Positions 1 to 8,760 of a stretch of DNA of 58,372 nucleotides are shown in pieces; the stretch's first letter is position 1, and each line of letters opens with the position of its first letter. The position numbers and the translations under genes were made by a program. The notes beneath the pieces are model-generated. The model was not told the DNA's origin. It did not search any database and saw nothing but the letters and a program-made list of their open reading frames with translations. The DNA is from Sinomonas humi (GTDB lineage: Bacteria > Actinomycetota > Actinomycetes > Actinomycetales > Micrococcaceae). The DNA is taken from NCBI RefSeq assembly GCF_000802235.1, contig NZ_JTDL01000044.1:1-58372 (forward strand). The letters are read 5' to 3'.

Positions 1-206
1 CCCTTGGCGTCCCCCGCGGCGGCGGCGGCGCGGGCCTTCAGCCCGGCCTGGACCGCCTTGGACGCCGCCCGGATCCGCTCCGCCCCGGCCTCCGGGTCCA
101 ACCCCGCCACCGGCCCGGCCGCGGGCTCCCGCACCGGGGCCGGCATCTGCCGCACCGGCCCCACCACACGCCCCGGCGTCACACCCACACCGTGAAACTG
201 CTGCAT
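1..206 (-). CDS. ptsI: PTS enzyme I (phosphoenolpyruvate-protein phosphotransferase), N-terminal part only
   Basis: Enzyme I takes phosphate from phosphoenolpyruvate and passes it to HPr in the cytoplasm, feeding sugar uptake. Only the first 68 codons are in the window; the gene runs off the left edge. The visible start, MQQFHGVGVTPGRVVGPVR, is the typical enzyme I N-terminus, and the catalytic histidine lies outside. The ATG at 206 has a GAGGT six bases upstream. The gene follows fruA by 27 bases on the same strand, so it is probably the last or near-last gene of the fructose operon. No HPr gene is seen between them. The call rests on a short N-terminus and on context. Confidence 0.72.
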   Translation of the reverse strand, partial: MQQFHGVGVTPGRVVGPVRQMPAPVREPAAGPVAGLDPEAGAERIRAASKAVQAGLKARAAAAAGDAK

Positions 207-233
207 CTTCGGACCTCGAACTTTCTCCGCTCG

Positions 234-2270
234 TCAGGCGGCGACAGGCTGAGCTTCGACGGCCGCGGGGGCCTTCCTGCCAACGTAGCGCTTGAGCCCG
301 ACGGTCGCCAGAGCCGTCACGACAACGCCGACTGCGATCGAGATGACCCACATGACGAAGTTGTCAATTGCGAAGAAGACGAAGATGCCGCCATGGGGGG
401 CCTTCGACCCCGCGTTGAACGCCATGCTGAGGGCGCCCGTGACGGCACCGCCGAGCATTGAGGCCGGAATGATCCGGAAGGGATCAGCCGCCGCGAACGG
501 GATGGCGCCCTCGGAGATGAACGATGCGCCGAGGAGCCACGCAGCCTTGCCGTTCTCGTGCTCCGCCGCGTTGAAGGTCTTGGGGGAGATGACGGTCGCG
601 AGGGCCATGGCGAGTGGCGGCACCATACCGGCAGCCATGACTGCGGCCATGATGTGGTACGGGGCCTGATTCGTAGCGCTGGCTGCGCCGAGGCCGGCAA
701 CGGCGAACGAGTACGCAACCTTGTTGACCGGTCCGCCGAGGTCGAAGCACATCATGAGGCCGAGGATGATGCCGAGGCCAACGGCGGCTGCGCCGGACAT
801 GCCCGAGAGCCAGGAGTTGAGGCCGTCGGTGATCGCCTTGATGGGCCAACCGAGGACCACGAACATGAGGCCGGAGGCGATGATCGATGCGATGAGCGGG
901 ATGATCGCGACCGGCATGAGGCCGCGTAGCCACTTGGGTGCGGAGAGCGAACCGAGCCAGTGCGCGGTGTAGCCGGCAAGGAGGCCGCCGACGATTCCGC
1001 CGAGGAAGCCGGCACCCATGAGGCCCGCGACGGCGCCAGCGGTGAAGCCCGGCGCGATGCCGGGGCGGTCAGCGATGGCGTACGCGATGTAGCCGGCAAG
1101 GGCGGGAACGAGGAAGCCGAGCGAGGTCGAGCCGATCATGAACAGGACCGCACCCAGATATGCGCCGAGCGGGCCCCAGGCCTGCGGCCCGAATTGCGTC
1201 GGAAGGTCGAAGAAGTTGTTCTTCACGACGATCGTGCTCGCGTACTTCGTGATGTCGTAACCGCCGAAGAGGAAGCCGAGCGCGATGAGCAGGCCGCCCG
1301 CGGCGACGAACGGGATCATGTAGCTGACTCCGGTGAGGAGCGAGCGCTTGAGCTTGCCGCCGACTGACTCGCGGCCCTCGGGCTCTTCGGCCGGCGCGCC
1401 GCCCGTGGCGGCGAGCCGGCGTCCGTTCGGGTCAGCGGCGACGGTGAGCGCCTCATTGAGCATGACGAGAGGCTCGTCGATGGCGCGCTTGACCGGCGAC
1501 TGGACGTAGGGCTTGCCTGCAAAGCGGTCCTTGCCGCGGACGTCGACCTCGACCGCGAACACGACGGCGTCGGCGTTGTCGATGACGGTCTGGGGAATCG
1601 GCGTAGCACCCGCCGAACCCTGGGTTTCGACGACGACGTCGATCCCGTTCTCCTTGCCGGCCGCCACGAGCGAATCGGCTGCCATGTAGGTGTGCGCGAT
1701 GCCGGTCGGGCACGCGGTCACGGCGACGACGAGCTGGCGGTGCCTGTGAGCGGCGGGTGCTGCCGCAGGGGCCGGAGCGGCTGCAGGGGCGGCTGCGGCG
1801 GTGGGGGCACCCGAGGCGCCGAGGCCGAGTGCCTCGTTCACGAGGTCCACAATGTCTTCCCGGGTACGGGCGGCACGGAGGGACGCGGTGAAGTCCTTCT
1901 TGATGAGGCTCCGGGCGAGCTTGGCGAGGAGCTTGAGGTGCTCCTGGTCAGCGCCTGAAGGAGCAGCGATGAAGAAGACGATATCGGCGGGACCATCCTT
2001 GGCTCCGAAATCGACGGGCTGCGAAAGGCGAGCCATCGCGAGGGAGGGCACCTTGACGGCTTCTGATCGGCAGTGCGGGATGGCGATGCCGCCGGGAACG
2101 CCGGTGGCCGTCTTCTGCTCGCGGGCATACGCGTCCGCGAAGAGGCCGTCGGCGGCCGTCGCGCGGCCGTCGTCTGCGACGGTCTGGGCGAGCTTCCGGA
2201 TCACGTCAGCCGAAGCGTCGCCGAGGGCGACGTCGAGCAGGACCAGCTCCGGGCTGATGAGTTCGGTCAT
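234..2270 (-). CDS. fruA: PTS fructose transporter subunit EIIABC
   Basis: Membrane permease that imports fructose and phosphorylates it to fructose 1-phosphate. 678 residues. An EIIA domain (about 1-150) has the phospho-acceptor His66 in IAIPHCRSE. After an Ala/Pro linker comes an EIIB domain (about 178-275) with Cys187 in TACPTGIAHT. A multi-spanning EIIC domain (about 315-665) follows. The ATG at 2270 (MTELISPEL) was chosen because it lies two bases after the fruK stop. A longer reading frame extends into fruK but has no family similarity. Order fruR-fruK-fruA-ptsI makes one operon. Length and domain order match complete actinobacterial FruA. Confidence 0.95.
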   Translation of the reverse strand: MTELISPELVLLDVALGDASADVIRKLAQTVADDGRATAADGLFADAYAREQKTATGVPGGIAIPHCRSEAVKVPSLAMARLSQPVDFGAKDGPADIVFFIAAPSGADQEHLKLLAKLARSLIKKDFTASLRAARTREDIVDLVNEALGLGASGAPTAAAAPAAAPAPAAAPAAHRHRQLVVAVTACPTGIAHTYMAADSLVAAGKENGIDVVVETQGSAGATPIPQTVIDNADAVVFAVEVDVRGKDRFAGKPYVQSPVKRAIDEPLVMLNEALTVAADPNGRRLAATGGAPAEEPEGRESVGGKLKRSLLTGVSYMIPFVAAGGLLIALGFLFGGYDITKYASTIVVKNNFFDLPTQFGPQAWGPLGAYLGAVLFMIGSTSLGFLVPALAGYIAYAIADRPGIAPGFTAGAVAGLMGAGFLGGIVGGLLAGYTAHWLGSLSAPKWLRGLMPVAIIPLIASIIASGLMFVVLGWPIKAITDGLNSWLSGMSGAAAVGLGIILGLMMCFDLGGPVNKVAYSFAVAGLGAASATNQAPYHIMAAVMAAGMVPPLAMALATVISPKTFNAAEHENGKAAWLLGASFISEGAIPFAAADPFRIIPASMLGGAVTGALSMAFNAGSKAPHGGIFVFFAIDNFVMWVISIAVGVVVTALATVGLKRYVGRKAPAAVEAQPVAA

Positions 2271-2272
2271 GG

Positions 2273-3244
2273 TCAGTCCTTCGTGAGAGCCGTGACGGTC
2301 ACGGCAGAGGGATCGGTCTGGTTGACTGCCGGGACGGTCGATCCCGGCAGGGAGGCTGCCGCCGCGCCGTGGGCGACTGCCTGACGGAGACGGCCTTCGG
2401 CGTCCGCTCCGCTGATGTCGGCCAGGAGGTACCCGGCCAGCGAGGAGTCGCCGGCACCAACGGTGCTGACGGCTCGGATGGGGGCATGCGTGGCGAGCCA
2501 CGCGCCGTCGGCCGTCACGAGGACGGCACCTTTCGCGCCGAGCGTGGCGAGCACTGCACCCACGCCAGCGTCGACGAGAGAGCGTGCGGCGGTAGCCGCC
2601 CGCTCGGGGGAGGCCTCGAGCTCCGCCGGGGTGCCGGGGTCAGGGAGGCCGACGAGCGCGGCGAGCTCTGCGAGCTCGTCCGCGTTGGGCTTGAGGAGGT
2701 CTGGGCGGCCACCTAGTGACGCGGCCAGCGGGGCTCCCGAGGAGTCAACAGCGATCTTCGGGGCGGCCGGGCCGAATTCCGCGCGCAGGCGCTCGGCTGC
2801 CGACGTGTAGAAGCTGGCGGGGACACCGGGCGGCAGGGATCCTGCAAGCACGACCCACGAGGCCCCGCCCGACTGCTCTACGAGGAGCTTCAGGAGCTGC
2901 TCCTGCTGGTCCAGGGTGAGTTCCGGCCCAGGCTCGTTGACCTTCGTGGTCACTCCGCCCGGCTCCGTGAGGGTCACGTTCGAGCGGAGGGTCTGGTCGA
3001 TCGGGAGCGCTGCGAACGGAACCTTGGTGGTCTCGAGGCCTGCGAGGAGCGGATCGCCCGGGTCGCCCGGGAGCACGGCGACGGTCTCGAGGCCCGAGGC
3101 GACGAGCGCACGGGAGACGTTCACGCCCTTGCCGCCTGACTCCTGCCGGACGGCCACAGCGCGCTGGACCTCGCCGCGCAGGAGGGGGCCCCCGAGCTCG
3201 ACGGTCCGGTCCAGGCTCGGATTGGCCGTGAGGGTCACGATCAT
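2273..3244 (-). CDS. fruK: 1-phosphofructokinase
   Basis: Phosphorylates fructose 1-phosphate, the product of FruA, to fructose 1,6-bisphosphate in the cytoplasm. 323 residues, PfkB/ribokinase family. The N-terminus MIVTLTANPSLDRT is typical of FruK. The first signature region contains ESGGKGVNVSRAL (about 34-46), and the second signature GAGDSSLAGYL begins near residue 263, with Asp266 as catalytic base. The start codon overlaps the stop of the DeoR gene upstream (ATGA), which implies translational coupling. fruA starts two bases after the fruK stop. Confidence 0.94.
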   Translation of the reverse strand: MIVTLTANPSLDRTVELGGPLLRGEVQRAVAVRQESGGKGVNVSRALVASGLETVAVLPGDPGDPLLAGLETTKVPFAALPIDQTLRSNVTLTEPGGVTTKVNEPGPELTLDQQEQLLKLLVEQSGGASWVVLAGSLPPGVPASFYTSAAERLRAEFGPAAPKIAVDSSGAPLAASLGGRPDLLKPNADELAELAALVGLPDPGTPAELEASPERAATAARSLVDAGVGAVLATLGAKGAVLVTADGAWLATHAPIRAVSTVGAGDSSLAGYLLADISGADAEGRLRQAVAHGAAAASLPGSTVPAVNQTDPSAVTVTALTKD

Positions 3245-4050
3245 GAGTTGCCTGCCTTCACTACTTCCACGCCAGCCTTCTCAAGCGCCGCCGCAAGCTC
3301 GGGCGATGGATCGGCGTCCGTGACGAGGGCGTCGAGTTGGTCGAGCCGTGCGAACTGGACGAGGGTTTCGACGCCGAGCTTGCTCGCGTCGGCGAGGACG
3401 ACGACGCGGCGCGCCGCGCGCACGAAGGCCTCCTTGACTGCCGCCTCTTCGCTGTCCGGGGTGCTGAGCCCGAAGGCCTCGTGGACGCCGTTCGTCCCGA
3501 TGAAGGCGAGATCAGGACGCAGGCGCTCGACGGCGTCGACCGTTTCCTGCCCCACCGCTGCCCGGGTGAGCCCCCGGATTCGCCCGCCGAGGAGGTGGAC
3601 GGCATGCGTGGAGCTGCCTGCGAGCTTGTCGGCGAGCGGAAGGGCGTTCGTGATGACGACCTGCTCTTCACCGTTGCTCCGGCGCCCATTCGCCTGTGCG
3701 AGAAGCACGTCGGCAAGAGCCTCGGTCGAGCTTCCGGCGTCGAGCAGGATGCTTCCTGGCCGGCTGCTCGCGATGAGGGCTGCGGCGGCCTCGGCGATGA
3801 GCTGCTTCTGGGGGAGGTGCTGCACGAGGCGCTCGGAGAGCGTGGTCTCGGTCGTCGATACGCTGTCGGCCGGAACGGCGCCTCCATGGACCCGGCGCAG
3901 GACGCCGGCCTGCTCAAGGGAGGCGAGGTCGCGGCGGACGGTCTCGGTCGTGACGGCGAAGCGGTCGGCGAGTTCCGTGACGCTCACGCGGCCAGCCTCG
4001 GCGACGCGGGCCGCTACGAGTCTCTGCCGCTCCTCGGCGAACATCTGCAT
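3241..4050 (-). CDS. fruR: DeoR-family regulator of the fructose operon
   Basis: Likely repressor of the fructose PTS operon it heads. 269 residues from the ATG at 4050. A DeoR helix-turn-helix (VSVTELADRFAVTTETVRRD) is near the N-terminus, followed by a sugar-phosphate-isomerase-like effector domain (about 80-240) with ILLDAGSSTEALA. A GTG at 4074 in the same frame would add eight residues. The ATG at 4050 was preferred because AAGGA lies seven bases before it. The gene overlaps fruK by four bases. A candidate operator sits immediately upstream. The effector is probably fructose 1-phosphate, inferred from the family. Confidence 0.88.
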   Translation of the reverse strand: MQMFAEERQRLVAARVAEAGRVSVTELADRFAVTTETVRRDLASLEQAGVLRRVHGGAVPADSVSTTETTLSERLVQHLPQKQLIAEAAAALIASSRPGSILLDAGSSTEALADVLLAQANGRRSNGEEQVVITNALPLADKLAGSSTHAVHLLGGRIRGLTRAAVGQETVDAVERLRPDLAFIGTNGVHEAFGLSTPDSEEAAVKEAFVRAARRVVVLADASKLGVETLVQFARLDQLDALVTDADPSPELAAALEKAGVEVVKAGNS

Positions 4051-4106
4051 CCGAACGTCCTTGTCCTCGTGCACTCATCCCGACCGGGATGTGGTGTGCA
4101 TCACAA

Positions 4107-4123
4107 CAACTTTGGTTTAGTTG
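4107..4123 (-). promoter_or_regulatory. candidate FruR operator
   Basis: Inverted repeat CAACT-N7-AGTTG lying directly downstream of the -10 element of the putative fru promoter, where a bound repressor would block initiation. Seen directly; assignment to the DeoR regulator is inference. Confidence 0.4.
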
Positions 4124-4153
4124 ACTCTATCTGCGTTTATGTGGCTTTGTCAA
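4124..4153 (-). promoter_or_regulatory. candidate promoter of the fructose operon
   Basis: On the minus strand a perfect TTGACA (4148-4153) is followed after 18 bases by TAGAGT (4124-4129), a good SigA-type -35/-10 pair. It lies about 75 bases upstream of the DeoR gene start. Confidence 0.55.
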
Positions 4154-4206
4154 CGGGTTCCAACACAAACACAGACGAGCGTTGTTGGGGGAGGCTCCAG
4201 ACACAC

Positions 4207-4235
4207 GTAGAGCCCGGCACGTGGCCGGGCTCTAC
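4207..4235 (-). terminator. strong hairpin terminator after the DUF6458 gene
   Basis: Perfect 12-bp stem (GTAGAGCCCGGC with its complement) around a five-base loop, 49 bases past the stop of the minus-strand DUF6458 gene. The T-rich stretch is on the plus-strand side (agttcttctt), so on the minus strand it lacks a clear U tract. Confidence 0.65.
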
Positions 4236-4283
4236 AGTTCTTCTTGGGCTTTGGGCGCTGACCTTCGAAGGTCTCTCGCTCAC

Positions 4284-4499
4284 CTACATGTCGACGTCGT
4301 CCACGCCCGCCCGCCGGTGCACGACCGTGCGGCGGGTCGTCGATGCCATGATGATCGAGACGATGAGGCCGATGACGCCGACCACCATGAGGATGTACCC
4401 GATCACCACTTGGTTGATGTACGGGATGAGCCCCGGTGCCACGGCGAACGCCAGGATGGCACCCAGCGCGATGAGAACGATCGATGAACCAATTCGCAT
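4284..4499 (-). CDS. small DUF6458-type membrane protein
   Basis: 71-residue protein with two predicted transmembrane segments (about 4-26 and 32-51) and a short basic, cytosolic-looking tail (RRTVVHRRAGVDDVDM). It resembles the small DUF6458 proteins that occur singly in Actinobacteria; the role is unknown. CAGGAG lies just upstream of the ATG. It is a monocistronic unit with its own terminator hairpin. The family call is from memory of the pattern MRIGSSIVLIALGAILAFAV. Confidence 0.75.
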   Translation of the reverse strand: MRIGSSIVLIALGAILAFAVAPGLIPYINQVVIGYILMVVGVIGLIVSIIMASTTRRTVVHRRAGVDDVDM

Positions 4500-4639
4500 G
4501 ATTCACTCCTGACGGTTGGCGGGTGCAGCTTGCACTCGTTGCAGTACATCTACTACCCGCCCGGAATGCCCCTAAACGTGCCGCTCGTGTTCGCTCTTGG
4601 CCTCTCTCACCCAGCCTTTTGCGCGGCTAGGCTGAGGGG

Positions 4640-5392
4640 ATGGCGAGGAAGAATTCTGCATTCCGCATCGCTGGGACGACGGCCCGTGGCGCGCTGTTCG
4701 ACCGGAAGGGCAAGCCCCGGCCCCGGCTGCAGCAGCTCATCCTGCGGGCTGTCGACGTGCAGCGCCCGCTCGTGGTCGCGAACCTGCGGCGGCTCAGGCG
4801 CCGCTATCCGCACCTGACGACCGCCGAGCTGAGCCGGCGGCTCGACCGAGACTACCTGCGCACCGTCGTCGGCGGCGGCGCCGCGATCGGCGGTACGGCC
4901 GCGGTTCCCGGCGTCGGGACGGTCACCTCGCTCGCGCTCTCCGCCGCGGCGACAGTCGCGTTCCTCGAGGCGACCGCGCTCTACGCGGCGTCGATCGCGG
5001 AGCTGCATGGCGTGCACCTCGAGGACCCTGAACGAGCGCGGACGACGATCATGGCCATCATGCTGGGGGAAGAAGGAACCGCCCTCCTGAGCGAGCTCAC
5101 GGGCCACGCCCTCGGCGGCTCCGGCTCCCACAACGCGGCTTGGGGTGCGGCGATCAACCGATCGATCTCCGACCCCACGGCTCGGCTGATCCAGCGGAAA
5201 GTGCGCGAGCGCTTCATCAAGTGGCTCCTGCGCCGGCAGACCGGCGTCATGCTGGGCCGGGCACTGCCGTTCGGCGTCGGAGCCGTGGTCGGCGGTTTCG
5301 GAAACCGGGCGATGGGCCGCGCCGTCATCCGCTCGACGCGGACGGCATTCGGAGCGGCTCCGGAAGTGCTCCCCGGCGAGCTCGCGGGCTAG
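4640..5392 (+). CDS. conserved EcsC-like protein of unknown function
   Basis: 250 residues. A basic N-terminal region (about 1-75) is followed by a Gly/Ala-rich hydrophobic stretch (about 76-120) containing GGTAAVPGVGTVTSL, then an amphipathic C-terminal half. The Gly/Ala hydrophobic segment and the LGEEGTALL element recall EcsC-domain proteins, but the match is weak. No catalytic motif is visible. It runs convergently into the DUF445 gene, and the two stop codons overlap. A GAGGGG element lies directly before the ATG. Confidence 0.7.
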   Translation: MARKNSAFRIAGTTARGALFDRKGKPRPRLQQLILRAVDVQRPLVVANLRRLRRRYPHLTTAELSRRLDRDYLRTVVGGGAAIGGTAAVPGVGTVTSLALSAAATVAFLEATALYAASIAELHGVHLEDPERARTTIMAIMLGEEGTALLSELTGHALGGSGSHNAAWGAAINRSISDPTARLIQRKVRERFIKWLLRRQTGVMLGRALPFGVGAVVGGFGNRAMGRAVIRSTRTAFGAAPEVLPGELAG

Positions 5393-6690
5393 CCGCCGAA
5401 GATCGCGTGGGCGATCGCGTAGATCACGAGGCCCGCAAGGGCACCCACGATCGTACCGTTGAGCCGGATGTACTGAAGGTCCCTGCCGACCTGAAGCTCG
5501 ATCTTCTGCGAGGTCTCCTCGGCATCCCATCGGGCAATGGTGTCCTCGATGACACCGGCAATGTCCGAGCGGTATGTCGCGACGGCGTATCCCGCCGCCT
5601 CGCCGATCCAGGCATTCACCTTGCCCGCGAGCTCATCGTCCGAGACGAGGCGGGTGCCAAAGTCACGGACGCCCGTGGTGAAGCGGTGGTAGAGCTCGCT
5701 CTGGGGGTCGTTGACCGCATCGAGGAGTGCGTGCTTGATGGTGGTCCAAGTCCGGCGAGCGAGATCGCGCACTTCGGGGTCGCCGAGGATCTGGCCCTTG
5801 AGCGACTCGGCGCGGGCGATCATCGCCGGATCGTACTGCAGGTCCCGAGCGAGGTCCTTGAGGTACTTGTCGATGGACTCGCGCACCTGATGGTTCGGGT
5901 CGCTCTGGACCGCGGCGACGAACTTGGAGAGCTCGATGTAGACCTTGTCGCCGACGAGCTCGTTCGCGAAATTCGGGACCCAGGAGGGGGAGCGGTCGGT
6001 CACGACGTGGGTGACAGTGCCGTAGTTGGCCGCCACCCAGTCCGCCGCGCGGTCCACGAGGAGGTCCACGAGGCGGTGGTGGTGGCCGGCGTCGAAAATG
6101 CGCTCGGCGAGGCGGCCGACGGGCGGTCCCCACGGCGGGGCGAGCAGATGCTTTCGGACGAGCGCCTCGATGACCGCCTGGACGTCGTCGTCGTTCAGGA
6201 CGGTGAACGCACCGCGGATCACGGCCGCACCCTCTTTGGCCACCCGGTCGGCGCCCGCAGGGGTGGAGAGCCAGGACCCCGCCTTGCGGGCGATATCCAC
6301 CGAGTCGAGCTTCGCCCGCACGACGTCGGCCGAAAGGAAGTTGTCCTCGACGAACCCGCTGAGGGCCGAGCCGATCTGGTCCTTGCGCCGCGGGATGATC
6401 GCCGTGTGGGGGATCTTGAGGCCCATCGGGTGGCGGAAGAGCGCCGTGACGGCGAACCAGTCGGCCAGTGCGCCCACCATGCCGCCTTCCGCGGCAGAGC
6501 GGACGTATTCAAGCCAAGGGAACTGGCGTTGGAGGGCGAACGCGACGGCGAACACCGCTGCGATCGCGATGAGAAGGCTCAGCGCGAGCGTTTTCATACT
6601 GCGCAAAGCCGCCAAGCGCTCGGCGTCTTCGGGGCTGAGCTCAGCCGTCCGTCCCGTCTCCGGGCTTTCGGCACGATGGAGCGTCACCAT
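5389..6690 (-). CDS. DUF445 family membrane protein
   Basis: 433 residues. A transmembrane segment lies near residues 32-50, then the hallmark region GGMVGALADWFAVTALFRHP with IPHTAIIPRRKDQIG, as in DUF445 (YjiN-type) proteins. A long helical region follows, and a C-terminal hydrophobic anchor (GTIVGALAGLVIYAIAHAIFGG region) ends the protein. Function is not established. Full length for the family. It is divergent from the glycerophosphodiesterase gene, with 53 bases between starts. Confidence 0.88.
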   Translation of the reverse strand: MVTLHRAESPETGRTAELSPEDAERLAALRSMKTLALSLLIAIAAVFAVAFALQRQFPWLEYVRSAAEGGMVGALADWFAVTALFRHPMGLKIPHTAIIPRRKDQIGSALSGFVEDNFLSADVVRAKLDSVDIARKAGSWLSTPAGADRVAKEGAAVIRGAFTVLNDDDVQAVIEALVRKHLLAPPWGPPVGRLAERIFDAGHHHRLVDLLVDRAADWVAANYGTVTHVVTDRSPSWVPNFANELVGDKVYIELSKFVAAVQSDPNHQVRESIDKYLKDLARDLQYDPAMIARAESLKGQILGDPEVRDLARRTWTTIKHALLDAVNDPQSELYHRFTTGVRDFGTRLVSDDELAGKVNAWIGEAAGYAVATYRSDIAGVIEDTIARWDAEETSQKIELQVGRDLQYIRLNGTIVGALAGLVIYAIAHAIFGG

Positions 6691-6743
6691 AGGCCAACCC
6701 TACTCGGGGAATCAGGAGTCAGCAGGTTCGGTAGCGTAGAGCT

Positions 6744-7619
6744 ATGACTTCCGAGCGCCCTCTCGTGTATGCCCACCGTGGGGCGAGCGCCCAGTTCGCA
6801 GAGCACACGCGCGCAGCGTACCTCCAGGCTCTCGCCGACGGGGCGGACGGCGTCGAGTGCGATGTCCACCTGACCCGCGATCAGCACCTCGTCCTCCTGC
6901 ACGACCCCAACCTCGACCGTACGTCGAACGGCACTGGGGCCGTCGCCGACCGGACTCTCGCCGAACTTCGCGAGCTCGATTTCTCCTCATGGAAGGGCGC
7001 CCGGATCCCCGCCGAGTTCGGGGCAGTCAGCCAGCAGCTCCTGACGCTGCCCGAGCTCCTCGACCTCCTCGCCGACGTCGGACGCGAGGTCGGGCTTGCG
7101 ATCGAACTCAAGCATCCCAGCCCGTACCAGCTCCGGCTCGAGGACACCGTGCTCGCAGTCCTTGAGGCCCGCGGATGGGAGGCGAGCTCGTCCCGCCTCG
7201 GCAACGTCCGTGTGAGCTTCATGAGTTTCGACGCCGACGCCATCCGTTACCTGCTCGCCCGCGTCCCTGCCGAACACGTGTGCATGCTTGTCGACGACGT
7301 CCAAGTCGAGGATGTCCGCACGGACCTCGCCTTGGGGCGGTTCACGGGAGGGGCTGTGGCGAACGTCCTCAAGGCGGCGCAGGCCGAGGCCGAGGCGATT
7401 CTCGACGGCGCCCGCACCGGTCTCGCGGGCCCGGGCATCGGCTACGTCCGGAACCACCCGAACCGAGTGCGGGACTGGCTCTCCGCGGGCCGGCGCTTCC
7501 GCGTCTGGACAGTCGATGAGCCCGACGACGTCAATCACTGCCTGAGCGTGGGGGTTCAGGAGATCACGACCAACCGTCCAGCGCAGGTGCTCCGACAGGT
7601 GGCCGCAGGCGTTGTCTGA
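6744..7619 (+). CDS. glycerophosphodiester phosphodiesterase
   Basis: Hydrolyses glycerophosphodiesters to glycerol 3-phosphate and an alcohol. 291 residues, GDPD TIM barrel. The N-terminus has AHRGASAQFAEHT (His11, Glu20), followed by VECDVHLTRDQHLVLLHD (Glu/Asp metal ligands and the second catalytic His). The C-terminus has FRVWTVDEPDDV and GVQEITTNRP, all family landmarks. No signal peptide, so a cytoplasmic enzyme. The azlC gene starts 14 bases downstream on the same strand, so they may be co-transcribed. Confidence 0.92.
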   Translation: MTSERPLVYAHRGASAQFAEHTRAAYLQALADGADGVECDVHLTRDQHLVLLHDPNLDRTSNGTGAVADRTLAELRELDFSSWKGARIPAEFGAVSQQLLTLPELLDLLADVGREVGLAIELKHPSPYQLRLEDTVLAVLEARGWEASSSRLGNVRVSFMSFDADAIRYLLARVPAEHVCMLVDDVQVEDVRTDLALGRFTGGAVANVLKAAQAEAEAILDGARTGLAGPGIGYVRNHPNRVRDWLSAGRRFRVWTVDEPDDVNHCLSVGVQEITTNRPAQVLRQVAAGVV

Positions 7620-7633
7620 GGGACGTCCCGCCC

Positions 7634-8443
7634 GTGTCTGACGGGCAGCTTGATCAGGGGGCCGCGGACGACGACGCTCCCCAGGTTCCGCTGCGGCGCT
7701 CGCCGGCGTTTCGCATCGGGATGTCCATTGCCGTGGCCACGGGCCTCTACGGGATCTCCTTCGGCGCCCTTGGAGTTGCCTCGGGCCTGAGCGTCCTCCA
7801 GACGATCGTCCTGAGCCTGTTCATGTTCACGGGAGGATCACAGTTCGCCTTCATCGGCGTGATCGCCGGTGGCGGATCGGGAGCCGCAGCGGGTGCGGCC
7901 GCCACCCTCCTCGGCATCCGCAATGCCGTGTACGGAATGCAGCTCAACTCCATGCTCGGTCCTCGCGGGTGGAGTCGCTTCGCCGCTGCGCACGTGACGA
8001 TCGACGAGTCGACCGCGACGGCCTCGGGCCAGAGCGAACGCGTCGAGCAGCGCCGCGGCTTCTGGAGCGCTGGCATTGGCGTCTTCGTGCTGTGGAACCT
8101 GTTCACTGCCGTGGGCGCCTTTGCCGGCAACGCGATCGGCGACCCAAAGCAATGGGGCCTCGACGGCGCCGCGGTGGCCGCCTTTCTGGGCCTCCTATGG
8201 CCGCGGCTCAAGGGTCGTGAGCCGGCGGCGATCGCCGTCGTCTGCGCTCTCGCGACCGTGCTCGCCGTGCCGTTCGTGCCGCCGGGCGTGCCGATTCTCG
8301 TCGCAGCCCTTGTTGCGGCCATCCTCGGCTGGATGAGCCACGCTCGTGCTGGCCGCCCTCTCGAAATGGAGGGCCTCGAACCCGACGTCGACCCATACCC
8401 CCACCGGCCGGGGCCCGGAGGCAAACCTGGGAGCGCGGAATGA
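7634..8443 (+). CDS. azlC: AzlC-family branched-chain amino acid exporter, large subunit
   Basis: 269 residues with about six to eight hydrophobic segments. The signature LYGISFGALG and FTGGSQFAFIGVIAGGG, followed by RNAVYGMQL, are diagnostic of AzlC (BrnF). With AzlD it forms a membrane exporter of branched-chain amino acids. The GTG start at 7634 follows a GAGGGA element. It overlaps the next gene by four bases (ATGA). Confidence 0.9.
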   Translation: MSDGQLDQGAADDDAPQVPLRRSPAFRIGMSIAVATGLYGISFGALGVASGLSVLQTIVLSLFMFTGGSQFAFIGVIAGGGSGAAAGAAATLLGIRNAVYGMQLNSMLGPRGWSRFAAAHVTIDESTATASGQSERVEQRRGFWSAGIGVFVLWNLFTAVGAFAGNAIGDPKQWGLDGAAVAAFLGLLWPRLKGREPAAIAVVCALATVLAVPFVPPGVPILVAALVAAILGWMSHARAGRPLEMEGLEPDVDPYPHRPGPGGKPGSAE

Positions 8444-8751
8444 ACCTCTGGATCTGGGTGATCGTCTCGTGTGCCGCGGCCTACGGCATCAAGCTGCTCG
8501 GCTACCTCGTGCCGCGGCGGTGGATGAAGAACGAGCGCATGACCCGCATCGCGGGCACCGTGACGATCGGTCTCCTGGCCTCGCTGACGGTCGTGAACGC
8601 TCTCGGGAACGGGCAGTCCCTCGCCTTCGACGCGAGGATCGGCTCACTCGTGGCTGCGGCCGTGGCGCTCCTGCTGCGGGCACCGTTCCTCGTCGTCGTC
8701 ATTGTCGGTGCCGCCGTCGCCGCAGGCCTGAGGCTGCTCGGCTGGGGCTAG
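8440..8751 (+). CDS. azlD: AzlD-family exporter small subunit
   Basis: 103 residues, four hydrophobic segments, partner of AzlC in branched-chain amino acid export. It contains YLVPRRWMKNERMTRIAGTVTIGLL, typical of AzlD/BrnE. The start codon overlaps the azlC stop. The TetR gene runs convergently nine bases downstream. Confidence 0.88.
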   Translation: MNLWIWVIVSCAAAYGIKLLGYLVPRRWMKNERMTRIAGTVTIGLLASLTVVNALGNGQSLAFDARIGSLVAAAVALLLRAPFLVVVIVGAAVAAGLRLLGWG

Positions 8752-8760
8752 CCCGTGGCG

